The position numbers were made by a program, and so were the translations under genes. The notes beneath the pieces are model-generated. The model saw nothing but the letters and a program-made list of their open reading frames with translations, had not been told where the DNA came from and searched no databases. From JBEKHT01 sp049511715 (lineage in GTDB: Bacteria > Chloroflexota > Anaerolineae > Anaerolineales > RBG-16-64-43), in contig JBEKXU010000007.1 of NCBI GenBank assembly GCA_049511715.1, positions 1 to 64,000 of the forward strand: a stretch of 64,000 nucleotides of DNA, given 5' to 3'. Position 1 is the stretch's first letter. Every line of letters begins with the position of its first letter. Shown here piece by piece: positions 43,301 to 51,492 of this stretch.

Positions 43301-45331
43301 TTCTCCTATTTCAACGCCGTCATTAAGAGCACTTCCTTTCCCCCCTATGATCCCTGGTTTGCCGGGGGCCTCATCAATTATTACTACTTCGGGTTTGTCA
43401 TCCTGGCTATCCCGACCAAACTCCTGGCCATCCTCCCTTCGTTCGCTTACAACCTGAGCCTCCCATCGCTTTTCGCGATGCTGGGCCTGGCGGGCTTTGG
43501 TATTGGCTGGAGCTTGGCGACTCGGTTGCGGGAGGACGGCCATGTCCCTGTCTCTCCGCTTCTGGCGGGGGCGGCGGCAACCGTCGGCCTGATCCTCATC
43601 GGAAACCTCGGTGAAGTCCGGATGGTCTGGGAGGGCTGGATCGGGGCCAGCGGGCTCAAGATTCAGAATGGCCTGATGTTCGGCCTGGGCAGCGTCCTCA
43701 ATGCTGCGTCGGGCACCTGGCGGGTGTTCACCCAGCAGGCCACTTTCCCCTATGGCACTGGGGACTGGTATTGGATTCCCTCCCGTGCCATCCCTGTTCC
43801 CAATGGTCCAGGAGGGGTCCCCACGGAGGCCCAGCCCATTACCGAGTTCCCCTTCTTCACGTTTCTTTACGGCGACCCTCACGCCCACATGATCGCGATG
43901 CCCCTGACGGTGCTGGCCGTGGGTTTCGCGGTCTCGTTGGTTCTTCGGCCGCAACAGACGCGGCGATGGTCCGAGATTGTGCCGGCCTTGATTCTGGGAT
44001 CCCTGGTGATCGGTGCCCTCCGCCCCACCAACACTTGGGACTTCCCGACCTATCTGGGGCTTGGGGTTGTGGCGGTTGGGTATGCCAATTGGAAAGCGGC
44101 TCCACCGGGCCACCCCACAGGGAGAGCTTGGGCCGCCGTGACTCTGGGAGTGGCGGAGATCGCCGCCCTGGTCGGCTTGTCCTTCCTCCTCTATCAGCCC
44201 TACTCCCAATGGTACCTTCAGGGCTACACCTCGTTCCAATTCTGGACGGGCTCAAAGACACCCCTCGATTCGTACCTGATCATCCACGGGGTCTTTCTCT
44301 TCGTCCTGGTGAGCTTCCTGGTTCTCCTGACCAGGGACTGGCTGGCCAGCACCCCGCTGGCGGCTGTTGGGCGCTGGAGAAGGAATGGCCTGCTCGGATA
44401 TGCGCTGGTGGGCTTTGTGGTCCTTCTGTTCGCGATCGTGCTCCTCTGGATGTTGCAGTATCAGGCCGTGGCCTTCGCCCTGCCGCTCATCGTCTGGGCG
44501 GGGTTGTTGGCGCTTCAGAAGAACCTTTCGGAGGCCAAGCGCCTTATTTTGGGGATGATGGTCGTGGCTCTGGCACTCACCGTGGTGGTGGAATTCGTGG
44601 TTCTGTCGGGCGACATCAGCCGCATGAATACGGTCTTCAAGTTCTATATCCAGGTCTGGATTCTGTTTGCGTTGGCGGCCGGGCCGGCCCTGGCATGGCT
44701 GCTGGCTTCGCGTGGTCAGTGGAGCCCTCGACTGGGCTCGCTTTGGACCGTCGCCGTGACCCTGCTGGTGTTGGGAGCCGCCTTCTACACCTATCAGGCC
44801 GGTCTCTCCAAGGTGGAGGACCGCATGGCCCCCAATGCGCCGCGCACCCTGGACGGGATGACCTATATGGCTTATGCCCAGTACGCGGATCAGGGGCAGA
44901 CCATGGACTTGAACGAAGACTTCCAGGCCATTGAGTGGATGCAGGAGAATATCATCGGATCCCCGGTCATCGTCGAGGCCAATACGGTCGAATACCACTG
45001 GGGATCCCGCTTCACGATCTACACGGGCCTGCCCGGGGTGGTGGGGTGGGACTGGCATCAGCGTCAGCAGCGAGGGGTGGTCTCGCCGGTGGAAGTGGAC
45101 GCGCGAGTGCAAGAAGTAAAGGAGTTCTATACCACTACCGACCAGGGCTGGGCGCGCCAATTCCTGAGCCGGTATCAGGTCAGCTATATTGTGGTCGGAG
45201 AGTTGGAACGCGCCTACTATCCGTCCGCCGGGCTGGAGAAATTCTCTCAGATGCAGGCCAAGGGATGGCTGCAGAAGGTCTATTCGGCCGGACACACTGT
45301 CATTTACAAGGTGGTTGGCTCGCCGAACTAG
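40361..45331 (+). CDS. GT-C glycosyltransferase fused to YYY (DUF2298) membrane domain
   Basis: A 1656-residue polytopic protein. The first part (to about 480) is GT39-like (DLNPDEYGLTENLTDL acidic loop, LLGRRLSSFCDILTLLFLF, RFVKSIRYFLPVYPFMALLA), followed by a soluble beta-rich section (about 490-840), and then from about residue 850 a DUF2298 unit with GGLINYYYFGFVILAIPTKL (about 1000-1020) and RMNTVFKFYIQVWILF near 1415. The second half is clearly homologous to the next gene (EKPMDFSYFNAVIKS versus EKPMELAFINSILRS). Likely acts on lipid-linked glycans outside the membrane; activity unproven. Confidence 0.85.
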   Translation: MSEHELEVKRQAEVGPQSPIPPQEAAGFRRERGSGWRRFAGFLFDLILLALIGIGVAWRLSWVNWSEGTDLNPDEYGLTENLTDLSIPQSLSDYFNTRLSSISPYQKYDVNGNATTPGANNGFVYGQLPITIIRWVAEKTGNTGYDDIRLLGRRLSSFCDILTLLFLFLIGLRLYGRRVGLLASALGALAVLEIQYSHFMTVDNFALFFSVVAMFAAVQVSKDRESDSRRLSSWGWYALFGVAFGMTMASRVNLFPLAAELVVAAGISYYRQLKNSAAESPRILAAVAGKLVVAGLISFLVFRVTQPMSFRALRGDTTLSTLNLNPDWVASMKVALEQSNGIGGGPPGEQWTNRPIIVFPLVNMILWGLGLPLGLMASGGFFLALWRSWKGAWETHLLPLTWAGGYFLFMGTRFVKSIRYFLPVYPFMALLAAWALLEIWNRVRALRQSGKPRRALSWAGPAAGVGLFVVVLGGTFLYAWGFTGIYRHENTRIQASRWIFQNVPATFTVEIQTSTGLYNEPVPVPYGTQVGANPALLLPFEAHVDGQAIRVEVAHARGASGSDGSGQLQVVLSSNAAGSQPLAEAALQVPAVGSDPRGQSSSAPLKPAAVTANQVYYLLVAASQGAPISVSGAAVASESWDEGLPLRIDGRDPFGGLYQGLTMEVRWPDDENKRQMFIQNLAASDYIFLSSQRGLWSPTRLPRSYPLTVAYYQDLFAGRLGFTLVAQFQQPIRIGPLVLSDLAGTVGWNQTPTLPVYNSNLFAAEEAFSVYDHAPVWIFKKSPNFDLSKVKAVLDSVDLQYVVPADPRNPIPAMNALMLPPDRLAEQRAGGTWASMFSRLSAQNSVEVLGVVLWFLWVLLTGWAAFPLVTLALKGLPDLGYSLARVAGWLLIAWLAWLLGSYEVPFVRITLLALWAGLIAVGVAMFLIGRREWKEKLRQHWRTWGTMELVFLALFLFDLLLRYGNSDLWHPSFGGEKPMDFSYFNAVIKSTSFPPYDPWFAGGLINYYYFGFVILAIPTKLLAILPSFAYNLSLPSLFAMLGLAGFGIGWSLATRLREDGHVPVSPLLAGAAATVGLILIGNLGEVRMVWEGWIGASGLKIQNGLMFGLGSVLNAASGTWRVFTQQATFPYGTGDWYWIPSRAIPVPNGPGGVPTEAQPITEFPFFTFLYGDPHAHMIAMPLTVLAVGFAVSLVLRPQQTRRWSEIVPALILGSLVIGALRPTNTWDFPTYLGLGVVAVGYANWKAAPPGHPTGRAWAAVTLGVAEIAALVGLSFLLYQPYSQWYLQGYTSFQFWTGSKTPLDSYLIIHGVFLFVLVSFLVLLTRDWLASTPLAAVGRWRRNGLLGYALVGFVVLLFAIVLLWMLQYQAVAFALPLIVWAGLLALQKNLSEAKRLILGMMVVALALTVVVEFVVLSGDISRMNTVFKFYIQVWILFALAAGPALAWLLASRGQWSPRLGSLWTVAVTLLVLGAAFYTYQAGLSKVEDRMAPNAPRTLDGMTYMAYAQYADQGQTMDLNEDFQAIEWMQENIIGSPVIVEANTVEYHWGSRFTIYTGLPGVVGWDWHQRQQRGVVSPVEVDARVQEVKEFYTTTDQGWARQFLSRYQVSYIVVGELERAYYPSAGLEKFSQMQAKGWLQKVYSAGHTVIYKVVGSPN

Positions 45332-45388
45332 CCTGATGGGGTCTGCTCCGGCCTCCCTCGGTTCCCCGGCTTATCTTCCGCGGCCTGA

Positions 45389-47953
45389 ATGAGCACCAAT
45401 CTGCTCGCGTTCTGGAAATGGTGGGCGGCCCTTCTGCTTTTGGGCGCGGCCGCCTGGCCTCTGATTTTCTACCTCTTCCGGAGGTTGCCGGATCGGGGCC
45501 TGACCCTGGCTCGTCCCTTTGGCCTTTTGCTCGTGGGCTACCTGTTCTGGCTGGGAGCCTCCTTCGGGTTTTGGACCAACACGGCAGGTTCCGCCGCAGC
45601 GGCCGCGATCGCCGTGTTCGCGGTCGGCACGACCGCGTGCCTCCACGCTAGGGTGAGCCCTTGGGCTTGGCTGGGCCGTAAGAGGCGGATGGCCCTCGCC
45701 CAGGAGGCCGTGTTCCTCCTTGCGTTCACCGCCTGGGCCTGGGTGCGGGCGAACAATCCTGCTGCCGTCGACACCGAAAAGCCGATGGAGTTGGCGTTCA
45801 TCAACTCGATCTTGCGATCGGTGACCTTTCCTCCCCGGGACCCGTGGCTTTCAGGCTACGCAATTTCCTACTACTACTTTGGCTATGTCCTGGTGGCCAT
45901 GCTGGCCAAGATGGCCGCTGTGAGTGGGGCGTATGCCTTCAACCTGGGAGTCTCTTCCTGGTATGGGATGGCGGGACTGGCGGCCTATGGATTATTGAGC
46001 AATCTGCTGGCCCTGCGCGAGCGCGGGCGGGGTGCCCAGGAACGCTTTCGCTGGGCGGGTCTCCTGGCCCCTCTGACCCTGCTAGGCGTTGGGAACTTCG
46101 AGGGCATTCTCGAGGTTCTCTACAATCTCCACATTGGGTGGAGCGGCCAAAGCGGGCCGTTTTGGCAATGGCTCGATATTCTTGACCTTTCCTCACCCCC
46201 GACAAGCCCGGCGACTCTGGATCCAACTCACTATCGCTTCTGGTGGTGGTGGCGCGCCTCGCGGGTCATCCAGGATCGGGACTTGCTGGGACGGAGTTTC
46301 AGCCTCCAGCCCATCGATGAGTTCCCCTCCTTTTCGTTCATGTTGGGCGATCTTCACCCACACGTTCTGGCCCTCCCCATGGGGCTGGCCGTCCTGGGGT
46401 TGGGGCTGGAGCTCTTGCTTCGGATTTGGCGTTTGCCGGGCGCGCCGCGAAGGAGGCCCAGCCTAGGCGCCTTGTTTCCTCTTCCGTTGGCCGGGTTTGC
46501 CTCGCTGGTCCTTGGCGGGCTCGCCTTTCTCAACACGTGGGATTTTCCGGTCTACCTGCTCATCTGCGCCGGCGCAACCTGGCTTGCATGGCGAAAATGG
46601 GGGAGGCCGGGTCTCGGGCCTCTGGCCGGACGGTGGGGAGAGATTCTCGCGCTCGGGGTTCTCCTGTACCTGCCCTTCTATCTCAGCTTCTCATCCCAGG
46701 CGGCCGGCGTTCTGCCCAACCTCATCTTTGTCACAAAAGGTCAACAGTTCGCCGTGATGTTTGGGCCACTCCTGATTCCCGTGGCACTATGGCTTGGCTC
46801 TCTGGCCCTCTCGCGGAGGGGGCAGTTGGCCTGGGGGCGCGGTTTCCTGTTGGCGGCCGGGCTCGCCTTCGGTCTCTTTTCCTTCTCGCTCTTGCTGGGA
46901 GCGCTGGCGGTGCAAGACCCGTATGCGGCCCCCTTCGTCAGCAAACTCATCCAGCCGATGAGTGTCCGCCAGGCCGTGCTGGCGCTTCTCCAGCGGCGGT
47001 TGGTCATGCCGGGGTCTCTGATCGCTCTCGTGGCCCTCCTGACGCTGGTCTTCGCCGCGTTGCTGCCGAAAGGTCGGAAGCGCGATGCCTGCGCAGGAGG
47101 CGGCACGGAGTCTTCTCCCAAGAAGGGAAACCTGTGCCTTGCGCCGCAAGGGTTTTCCCCCGCGGAGATATTCCTGCTGTTGCTGGTTGCGGTGGGGGCG
47201 GCCCTGGTGCTCGTGCCCGAGTTTGTCTACCTGCGAGACCAATTCGGGGCGCGCATGAACACCGTCTTCAAGTTTTACTTCCAGGCCTGGGCGTATTGGA
47301 GTCTCGCTGCGGCCTATGGCCTGGTGGTCCTTTGGGGTTGGCGGCAGAGTCGATCGCAGGCCCCTTCCCACCCGGCGCGGGAAGGTGGGACGCCCTTCTG
47401 GATCCGGCTGAGCTGTGGCCTTGCTGTCGCTGGGTTGCTCCTGGGGTTCCTCTACACGCCCCTTTCGGTTTGGACGAAGACCTCTGGTTTTGGCCTCGGA
47501 TCTTCGGCGACCCTGGACGCCTCCGCCCACTTGGAGTTGGACGATCCTGCCGACGCGCAGGCCATCGCTTGGATCAATTCCAATCTGAAGGGCGGCCCAA
47601 TGGCCGAGGCGGTGGGGGGGGATTACACGAACTTCGCGCGAATCTCAACCTACACGGGCCTTCCGACGGTACTGGGTTGGCCTGGCCACGAAGGGCAGTG
47701 GAGGGGTGGGTATAATGAGATCGGCTCCCGCCAGGACGACATGGCCCAACTCTACCGCACCCAGGATTGGACGATGGCGCTCAACATCATTGAGCGATAC
47801 CAAATCCAGTATGTTTACTATGGCCCCCTGGAGATCCAGGCGTACGGAAGCTCCGGCCTGGCGAAATTCCAGGCCCACCTGCGCGTCGCGTATCACAGCG
47901 AGCAGGTGACTATCTTCGAGGTCGAGCCGAACGCATCCTCCGGAGGCTCTTAG
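45389..47953 (+). CDS. YYY-family (DUF2298) polytopic membrane protein
   Basis: An 854-residue protein with about 15 hydrophobic stretches. The signature GYAISYYYFGYVLVAMLAKM (about 153-172), the block FSFMLGDLHPHVLALPMGLA and RMNTVFKFYFQAWAYWSLAA are those of the Chloroflexi/archaeal YYY family; the C-terminal soluble part contains TYTGLPTVLGWPGHEGQWRG. Family function is unknown, but the association with Agl23-like and GT-C proteins points to glycan transfer. Lies 57 bp after its fused paralogue and 3 bp before the next gene. Confidence 0.88.
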   Translation: MSTNLLAFWKWWAALLLLGAAAWPLIFYLFRRLPDRGLTLARPFGLLLVGYLFWLGASFGFWTNTAGSAAAAAIAVFAVGTTACLHARVSPWAWLGRKRRMALAQEAVFLLAFTAWAWVRANNPAAVDTEKPMELAFINSILRSVTFPPRDPWLSGYAISYYYFGYVLVAMLAKMAAVSGAYAFNLGVSSWYGMAGLAAYGLLSNLLALRERGRGAQERFRWAGLLAPLTLLGVGNFEGILEVLYNLHIGWSGQSGPFWQWLDILDLSSPPTSPATLDPTHYRFWWWWRASRVIQDRDLLGRSFSLQPIDEFPSFSFMLGDLHPHVLALPMGLAVLGLGLELLLRIWRLPGAPRRRPSLGALFPLPLAGFASLVLGGLAFLNTWDFPVYLLICAGATWLAWRKWGRPGLGPLAGRWGEILALGVLLYLPFYLSFSSQAAGVLPNLIFVTKGQQFAVMFGPLLIPVALWLGSLALSRRGQLAWGRGFLLAAGLAFGLFSFSLLLGALAVQDPYAAPFVSKLIQPMSVRQAVLALLQRRLVMPGSLIALVALLTLVFAALLPKGRKRDACAGGGTESSPKKGNLCLAPQGFSPAEIFLLLLVAVGAALVLVPEFVYLRDQFGARMNTVFKFYFQAWAYWSLAAAYGLVVLWGWRQSRSQAPSHPAREGGTPFWIRLSCGLAVAGLLLGFLYTPLSVWTKTSGFGLGSSATLDASAHLELDDPADAQAIAWINSNLKGGPMAEAVGGDYTNFARISTYTGLPTVLGWPGHEGQWRGGYNEIGSRQDDMAQLYRTQDWTMALNIIERYQIQYVYYGPLEIQAYGSSGLAKFQAHLRVAYHSEQVTIFEVEPNASSGGS

Positions 47954-47956
47954 CTT

Positions 47957-49771
47957 ATGAAGGCTGTTGGCCAGCCCGGGTCTGTCGCTCCACCGCCGCC
48001 CCAGGCGTCGGCGCTCGATTCTTTCTTCCGAGAGCACGAGATGGCCTTGTATGCGGGGGCGGTGGCCATTGCCCTGGCTCTGCGGTTTGCTGGTCTGTCC
48101 GCGTTCCCGCTAAGTGACACAGAGGCCGCCCAGGCCTGGGCGGCTCTTCATCTCGCGCGGGGCCAGATCGTAGCCGACCTGGGGGCCACCAATCCTCTGT
48201 ACACCGTCCTCACGGCCGCCCTGTTTTTCGTCGGGGGACCAGGCGACTTTCTGGCCCGACTGTGGCCTGCTGTCGCGGGCACGGCTGTGGTCCTTCTGCC
48301 CCTTGGCATGAGGCGGGCCTTTAACCGGTCGGAGGCGATTCTGGCCTCCTTCCTGCTTGCCCTTTCCCCGGGGATCACCGCGATCTCCCACCTGGCGGGG
48401 GGCGCCACCCTTGCGCTCTTGCCGATGGGAATCCTCATTCTGCTTGCCGCGGAGGAAGGACTGGCCCAGAGCCCCGGGCTGGCCGGTGTTTGTGCAGGCG
48501 CAGCGTTGGCCACCGGGAGCGATGGCCTCACCGGGCTGCTTCTGCTCGGGTTGGGGATTGGAATTGCCAGCCTCTGGGCAAGGAAGGCAAGCAGGGCCGT
48601 GCCGATCGAGGGGACCATCCGGGACGATGTTTCCCGCTTGCTGGCGTCCTCTCGCTTTTGGATCGCCGCTGCCTTGTCATTCGCAATTGGGGTGACCGGA
48701 CTCCTTTTTCCAGCCGGCTTGGGAGTGTTCGCCTCGGGGTTGCAAAGATGGGCCTCCGAGCTGGTTCAGCCCGCAGGATACTCCGTGGGGCAGATGGTGC
48801 TGCTCCTGCTGGGTTACGAAGGCCTGGCCTTTCTGGGCTGTCTCACGGCTATGGGCTTGCTCCGCAGCGAGCGGATGAGCGGGGGCCTGTTTTTCCTTCT
48901 GGCTTTCTTGGGCTTGGCAGTGCTCTGGTGCCTCCTTCGCCCAGGGCGGTCTCCGGAGGATGCGATCTGGGTCCTCTTCCCCATGGTGATCTTGGCCAGC
49001 AGGGGGATCTATCGAACGCTATGCACCTTTGCCGCTTCTCACAGCCGCTGGGCGAGTCGGTGCCAGGTCCTGGCGAGTCTGGCGCTGGGAGTTTTTGCCT
49101 GGCAGAGCTTTGCCGGGCACGCGGTCCTGGGCGGACAAGTGCCGGACAGTTCCGCTGCCATCCGGATTGGCGTCGGGGTTGTCGCGATTGTGGCGATGGT
49201 TGTGCTGGCCGGTCTCTTTGCCACGAGCTGGAGCGAAAATGTGAGCGTGGCGGCCGCCGGGCTGGGCCTGGCGGTCGGGATTCTTCTCTTGGTGGGCCAG
49301 ATCTCAGCCGCGGCCAATCTCGCAGGGACCCGGCGCGGAGAGGCCAACGAAGTGTGGTGGCCCTCTGCCACGACGAATCAACTGGGATTCCTGGTGAGCA
49401 ATTTGCAGCAAATCTCAGAATGGCAGACCGGAACCCCTGAGGATCTGCCGATCGTGGTCTCGGGCGATCCCGACAGCGCGGTGGGCTGGGCGCTCAGATC
49501 GTTCCCCAACACCTCCTATGCCATTCCCAATGCAGGCGCCGACCCGGCGGTATACCTTTCCATTGAGGTCGCAGGAAAGAATCAGCCCCTGCCGCCATTC
49601 TCGGCAGCGTACATGGGCGAGCCCTTCACCCTGCAGACGTATCGGGCCTGGAGCGACTTCCCCCCGGACCTGCTGGCTTGGTGGATTTATCGAATGGCTC
49701 CGACTCGGACTGAGCGGGTCATCCTGTGGGCGCGGCAGGACGTGCTGAACCCAGGCCCTGGAAAAGGCTAG
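47957..49771 (+). CDS. Agl23/GT-C-like polytopic membrane protein
   Basis: A 604-residue protein with about 12 hydrophobic segments. N-terminal region RFAGLSAFPLSDTEAAQAW has the acidic first-loop motif (DTEA in place of DEA) of GT-C glycosyltransferases, and the following LGATNPLYTVLTAALFFVGG resembles the flippase-associated Agl23 family that travels with YYY proteins. A C-terminal domain of about 130 residues lies outside the membrane. Ends the glycosylation block, 18 bp before cmk. Confidence 0.75.
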   Translation: MKAVGQPGSVAPPPPQASALDSFFREHEMALYAGAVAIALALRFAGLSAFPLSDTEAAQAWAALHLARGQIVADLGATNPLYTVLTAALFFVGGPGDFLARLWPAVAGTAVVLLPLGMRRAFNRSEAILASFLLALSPGITAISHLAGGATLALLPMGILILLAAEEGLAQSPGLAGVCAGAALATGSDGLTGLLLLGLGIGIASLWARKASRAVPIEGTIRDDVSRLLASSRFWIAAALSFAIGVTGLLFPAGLGVFASGLQRWASELVQPAGYSVGQMVLLLLGYEGLAFLGCLTAMGLLRSERMSGGLFFLLAFLGLAVLWCLLRPGRSPEDAIWVLFPMVILASRGIYRTLCTFAASHSRWASRCQVLASLALGVFAWQSFAGHAVLGGQVPDSSAAIRIGVGVVAIVAMVVLAGLFATSWSENVSVAAAGLGLAVGILLLVGQISAAANLAGTRRGEANEVWWPSATTNQLGFLVSNLQQISEWQTGTPEDLPIVVSGDPDSAVGWALRSFPNTSYAIPNAGADPAVYLSIEVAGKNQPLPPFSAAYMGEPFTLQTYRAWSDFPPDLLAWWIYRMAPTRTERVILWARQDVLNPGPGKG

Positions 49772-49789
49772 CGAGAGTTCGGGAGGCTC

Positions 49790-50521
49790 ATGGCAAGGCT
49801 GGGTGGAGACTCCGGAATCATCGCGATCGATGGGACGGCCGCTTCCGGCAAGACCACCCTCGCCCGATGCCTGGCCGAGCATCTGGGGTATCTTTACTTT
49901 GATACCGGGGTGATGTACCGCGCGCTCACTCTGGCCGCAATACGCAAAGGATTGTCCACGGCGGACGAGGCGGGCCTGAGTGAGCTGGCCGAGCGGATCA
50001 CCATCGACGTCCGTCCTCCCAGTGTGAAGGATGGAAGACCTTGCACCGTTCTGTTGGACGGGGAAGACGTGACCTGGCTGATCCGGTCGGAGCAGGTGGA
50101 TCAGCTGGTTTCCCCCGTGTCCGTCTTCGCGGAGGTCCGCCGGGCGCTTTCGGCTCAGCAAAGGCGCATCGGTCTGCGCGGGCGCGTGGTGATGGTCGGG
50201 CGGGACATTGGAACAGTGGTCCTTCCCGAAGCGGATCTGAAGATCTTCCTGGACGCCTCTCTGGAGGAACGGGCCAGGCGCCGGCATTTGGAGCTGGAGG
50301 CGAGGGGCTTCGCTCCCTCTCTGGAGGAGGTGCGCCGCTCGCTCGGGGAGCGGGACCGCATTGACTCGGAACGCTCGGTGGCTCCTCTGCGGGCCGCCGC
50401 CGACGCCGTGCGTATTGACTCGACTAGACTTAGCGTTCAAGAGGTCTACGAGCAGGTGGAGGCCATGATCCCGAAAGGAATGGCGGAACCAGGCCAGCCA
50501 GGGAAGAACACGGCGGGCTGA
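49790..50521 (+). CDS. cmk: Cytidylate kinase
   Basis: A 243-residue NMP kinase converting CMP/dCMP to the diphosphate. P-loop IAIDGTAASGKTTLARCLAEH; CMP-binding signature YFDTGVMYRALTLAA; GRDIGTVVLPEADLKIFLDASLEERARRR are all typical. The ATG follows GGGAGG. About 20 extra residues at the C terminus. Adjacent to plsC, a common pairing. Confidence 0.94.
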   Translation: MARLGGDSGIIAIDGTAASGKTTLARCLAEHLGYLYFDTGVMYRALTLAAIRKGLSTADEAGLSELAERITIDVRPPSVKDGRPCTVLLDGEDVTWLIRSEQVDQLVSPVSVFAEVRRALSAQQRRIGLRGRVVMVGRDIGTVVLPEADLKIFLDASLEERARRRHLELEARGFAPSLEEVRRSLGERDRIDSERSVAPLRAAADAVRIDSTRLSVQEVYEQVEAMIPKGMAEPGQPGKNTAG

Positions 50522-50593
50522 GCGCCATCAGAGTAGGCACACGGCTTTCCGCCGCACAAGAGGTAAGACCCACAGTTGAGAGGAGTCCTCACC

Positions 50594-51334
50594 GTGAATC
50601 CCGCCGCGAGCTTGGGCAAGAAGCGCTTCGCTTGGGGGGGCCGTCCGTATGTCCCTTCCCGCTTCGTACCGATCCGGACCGTCCTGCACTTCCTGCTGAG
50701 AAACTTCGCCTGCCGCATGCTCATTCGTCTCGAGGGCGTCGAAGGGTTGCAGAACATTCCTCCTTCCGGTGCCGCGATCTTGATGATCAACCACATTGCC
50801 TTCGTGGACCCGCTGGTCGTCATGGCCGTAGCCCCCAGGTTGGTCGTCCCCATGGCGAAGATCGAGGTATACAGTCTGCCGGTTATCGGCCTGTTCCCGA
50901 AGCTCTACGGGGTCATCCCGGTCCGACGCAGTGAGGTGGATCGGCGGGCTTTGGCCATGGCTCTGGACGTGCTGGAGGCGGGAGAGACCGTTCTGGTTGC
51001 TCCGGAAGGGCACCGGGGATCGGCCCTGCAGCAGGGAAAGGAAGGCATGGCCTTCTTGGCTATCCGCTCGGGCGCTCCGGTAGTCCCGGTGGCCATTGAC
51101 GGAACGGTGGGATATCCCTCTGCCGATCCCAGACGCTGGGCTCGGGGGGGAGCGCACATCACCTTCGGGAAGCCATTTCGATTGCATCCGGCCTTGGGCG
51201 AATCGCTGCGCGGACAACTGCGGGAAATGACCGACGAAGCCATGCGTCAGGTGGCTTCGATGCTTCCTCCTGCGCGCCGGGGAGTCTATGCCGCCTCGGT
51301 CTCGTCGCCTCCCAGGCATCTCGACTTCTCTTGA
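50594..51334 (+). CDS. 1-acyl-sn-glycerol-3-phosphate acyltransferase-like protein
   Basis: A 246-residue PlsC-domain protein. Motif I is NHIAFVDPLV (variant of NHxxxxD with NHIAFVD spacing), motif III APEGHRGSALQQGKEG and motif IV VVPVAIDG. Likely phospholipid synthesis; a glycolipid acyl acceptor is also possible. The GTG at 50594 has AGAGGAG 8 bases ahead; a TTG at 50576 is in frame. Confidence 0.88.
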   Translation: MNPAASLGKKRFAWGGRPYVPSRFVPIRTVLHFLLRNFACRMLIRLEGVEGLQNIPPSGAAILMINHIAFVDPLVVMAVAPRLVVPMAKIEVYSLPVIGLFPKLYGVIPVRRSEVDRRALAMALDVLEAGETVLVAPEGHRGSALQQGKEGMAFLAIRSGAPVVPVAIDGTVGYPSADPRRWARGGAHITFGKPFRLHPALGESLRGQLREMTDEAMRQVASMLPPARRGVYAASVSSPPRHLDFS

Positions 51335-51492
51335 GCCCAAGTCCATTCCAGTGGGGTCGATGACCGTCCATACCCGCTTGCAGGGGCCGTCGGAAGCTTC
51401 ACGAACTCGCCTCCTCGGCGCTCGGCCGATTGCTCGCGGGTCGCTTTCCACGTGGAAGGACCTGCCGGACCACCCTGCGAGGGGCCTCCGCC

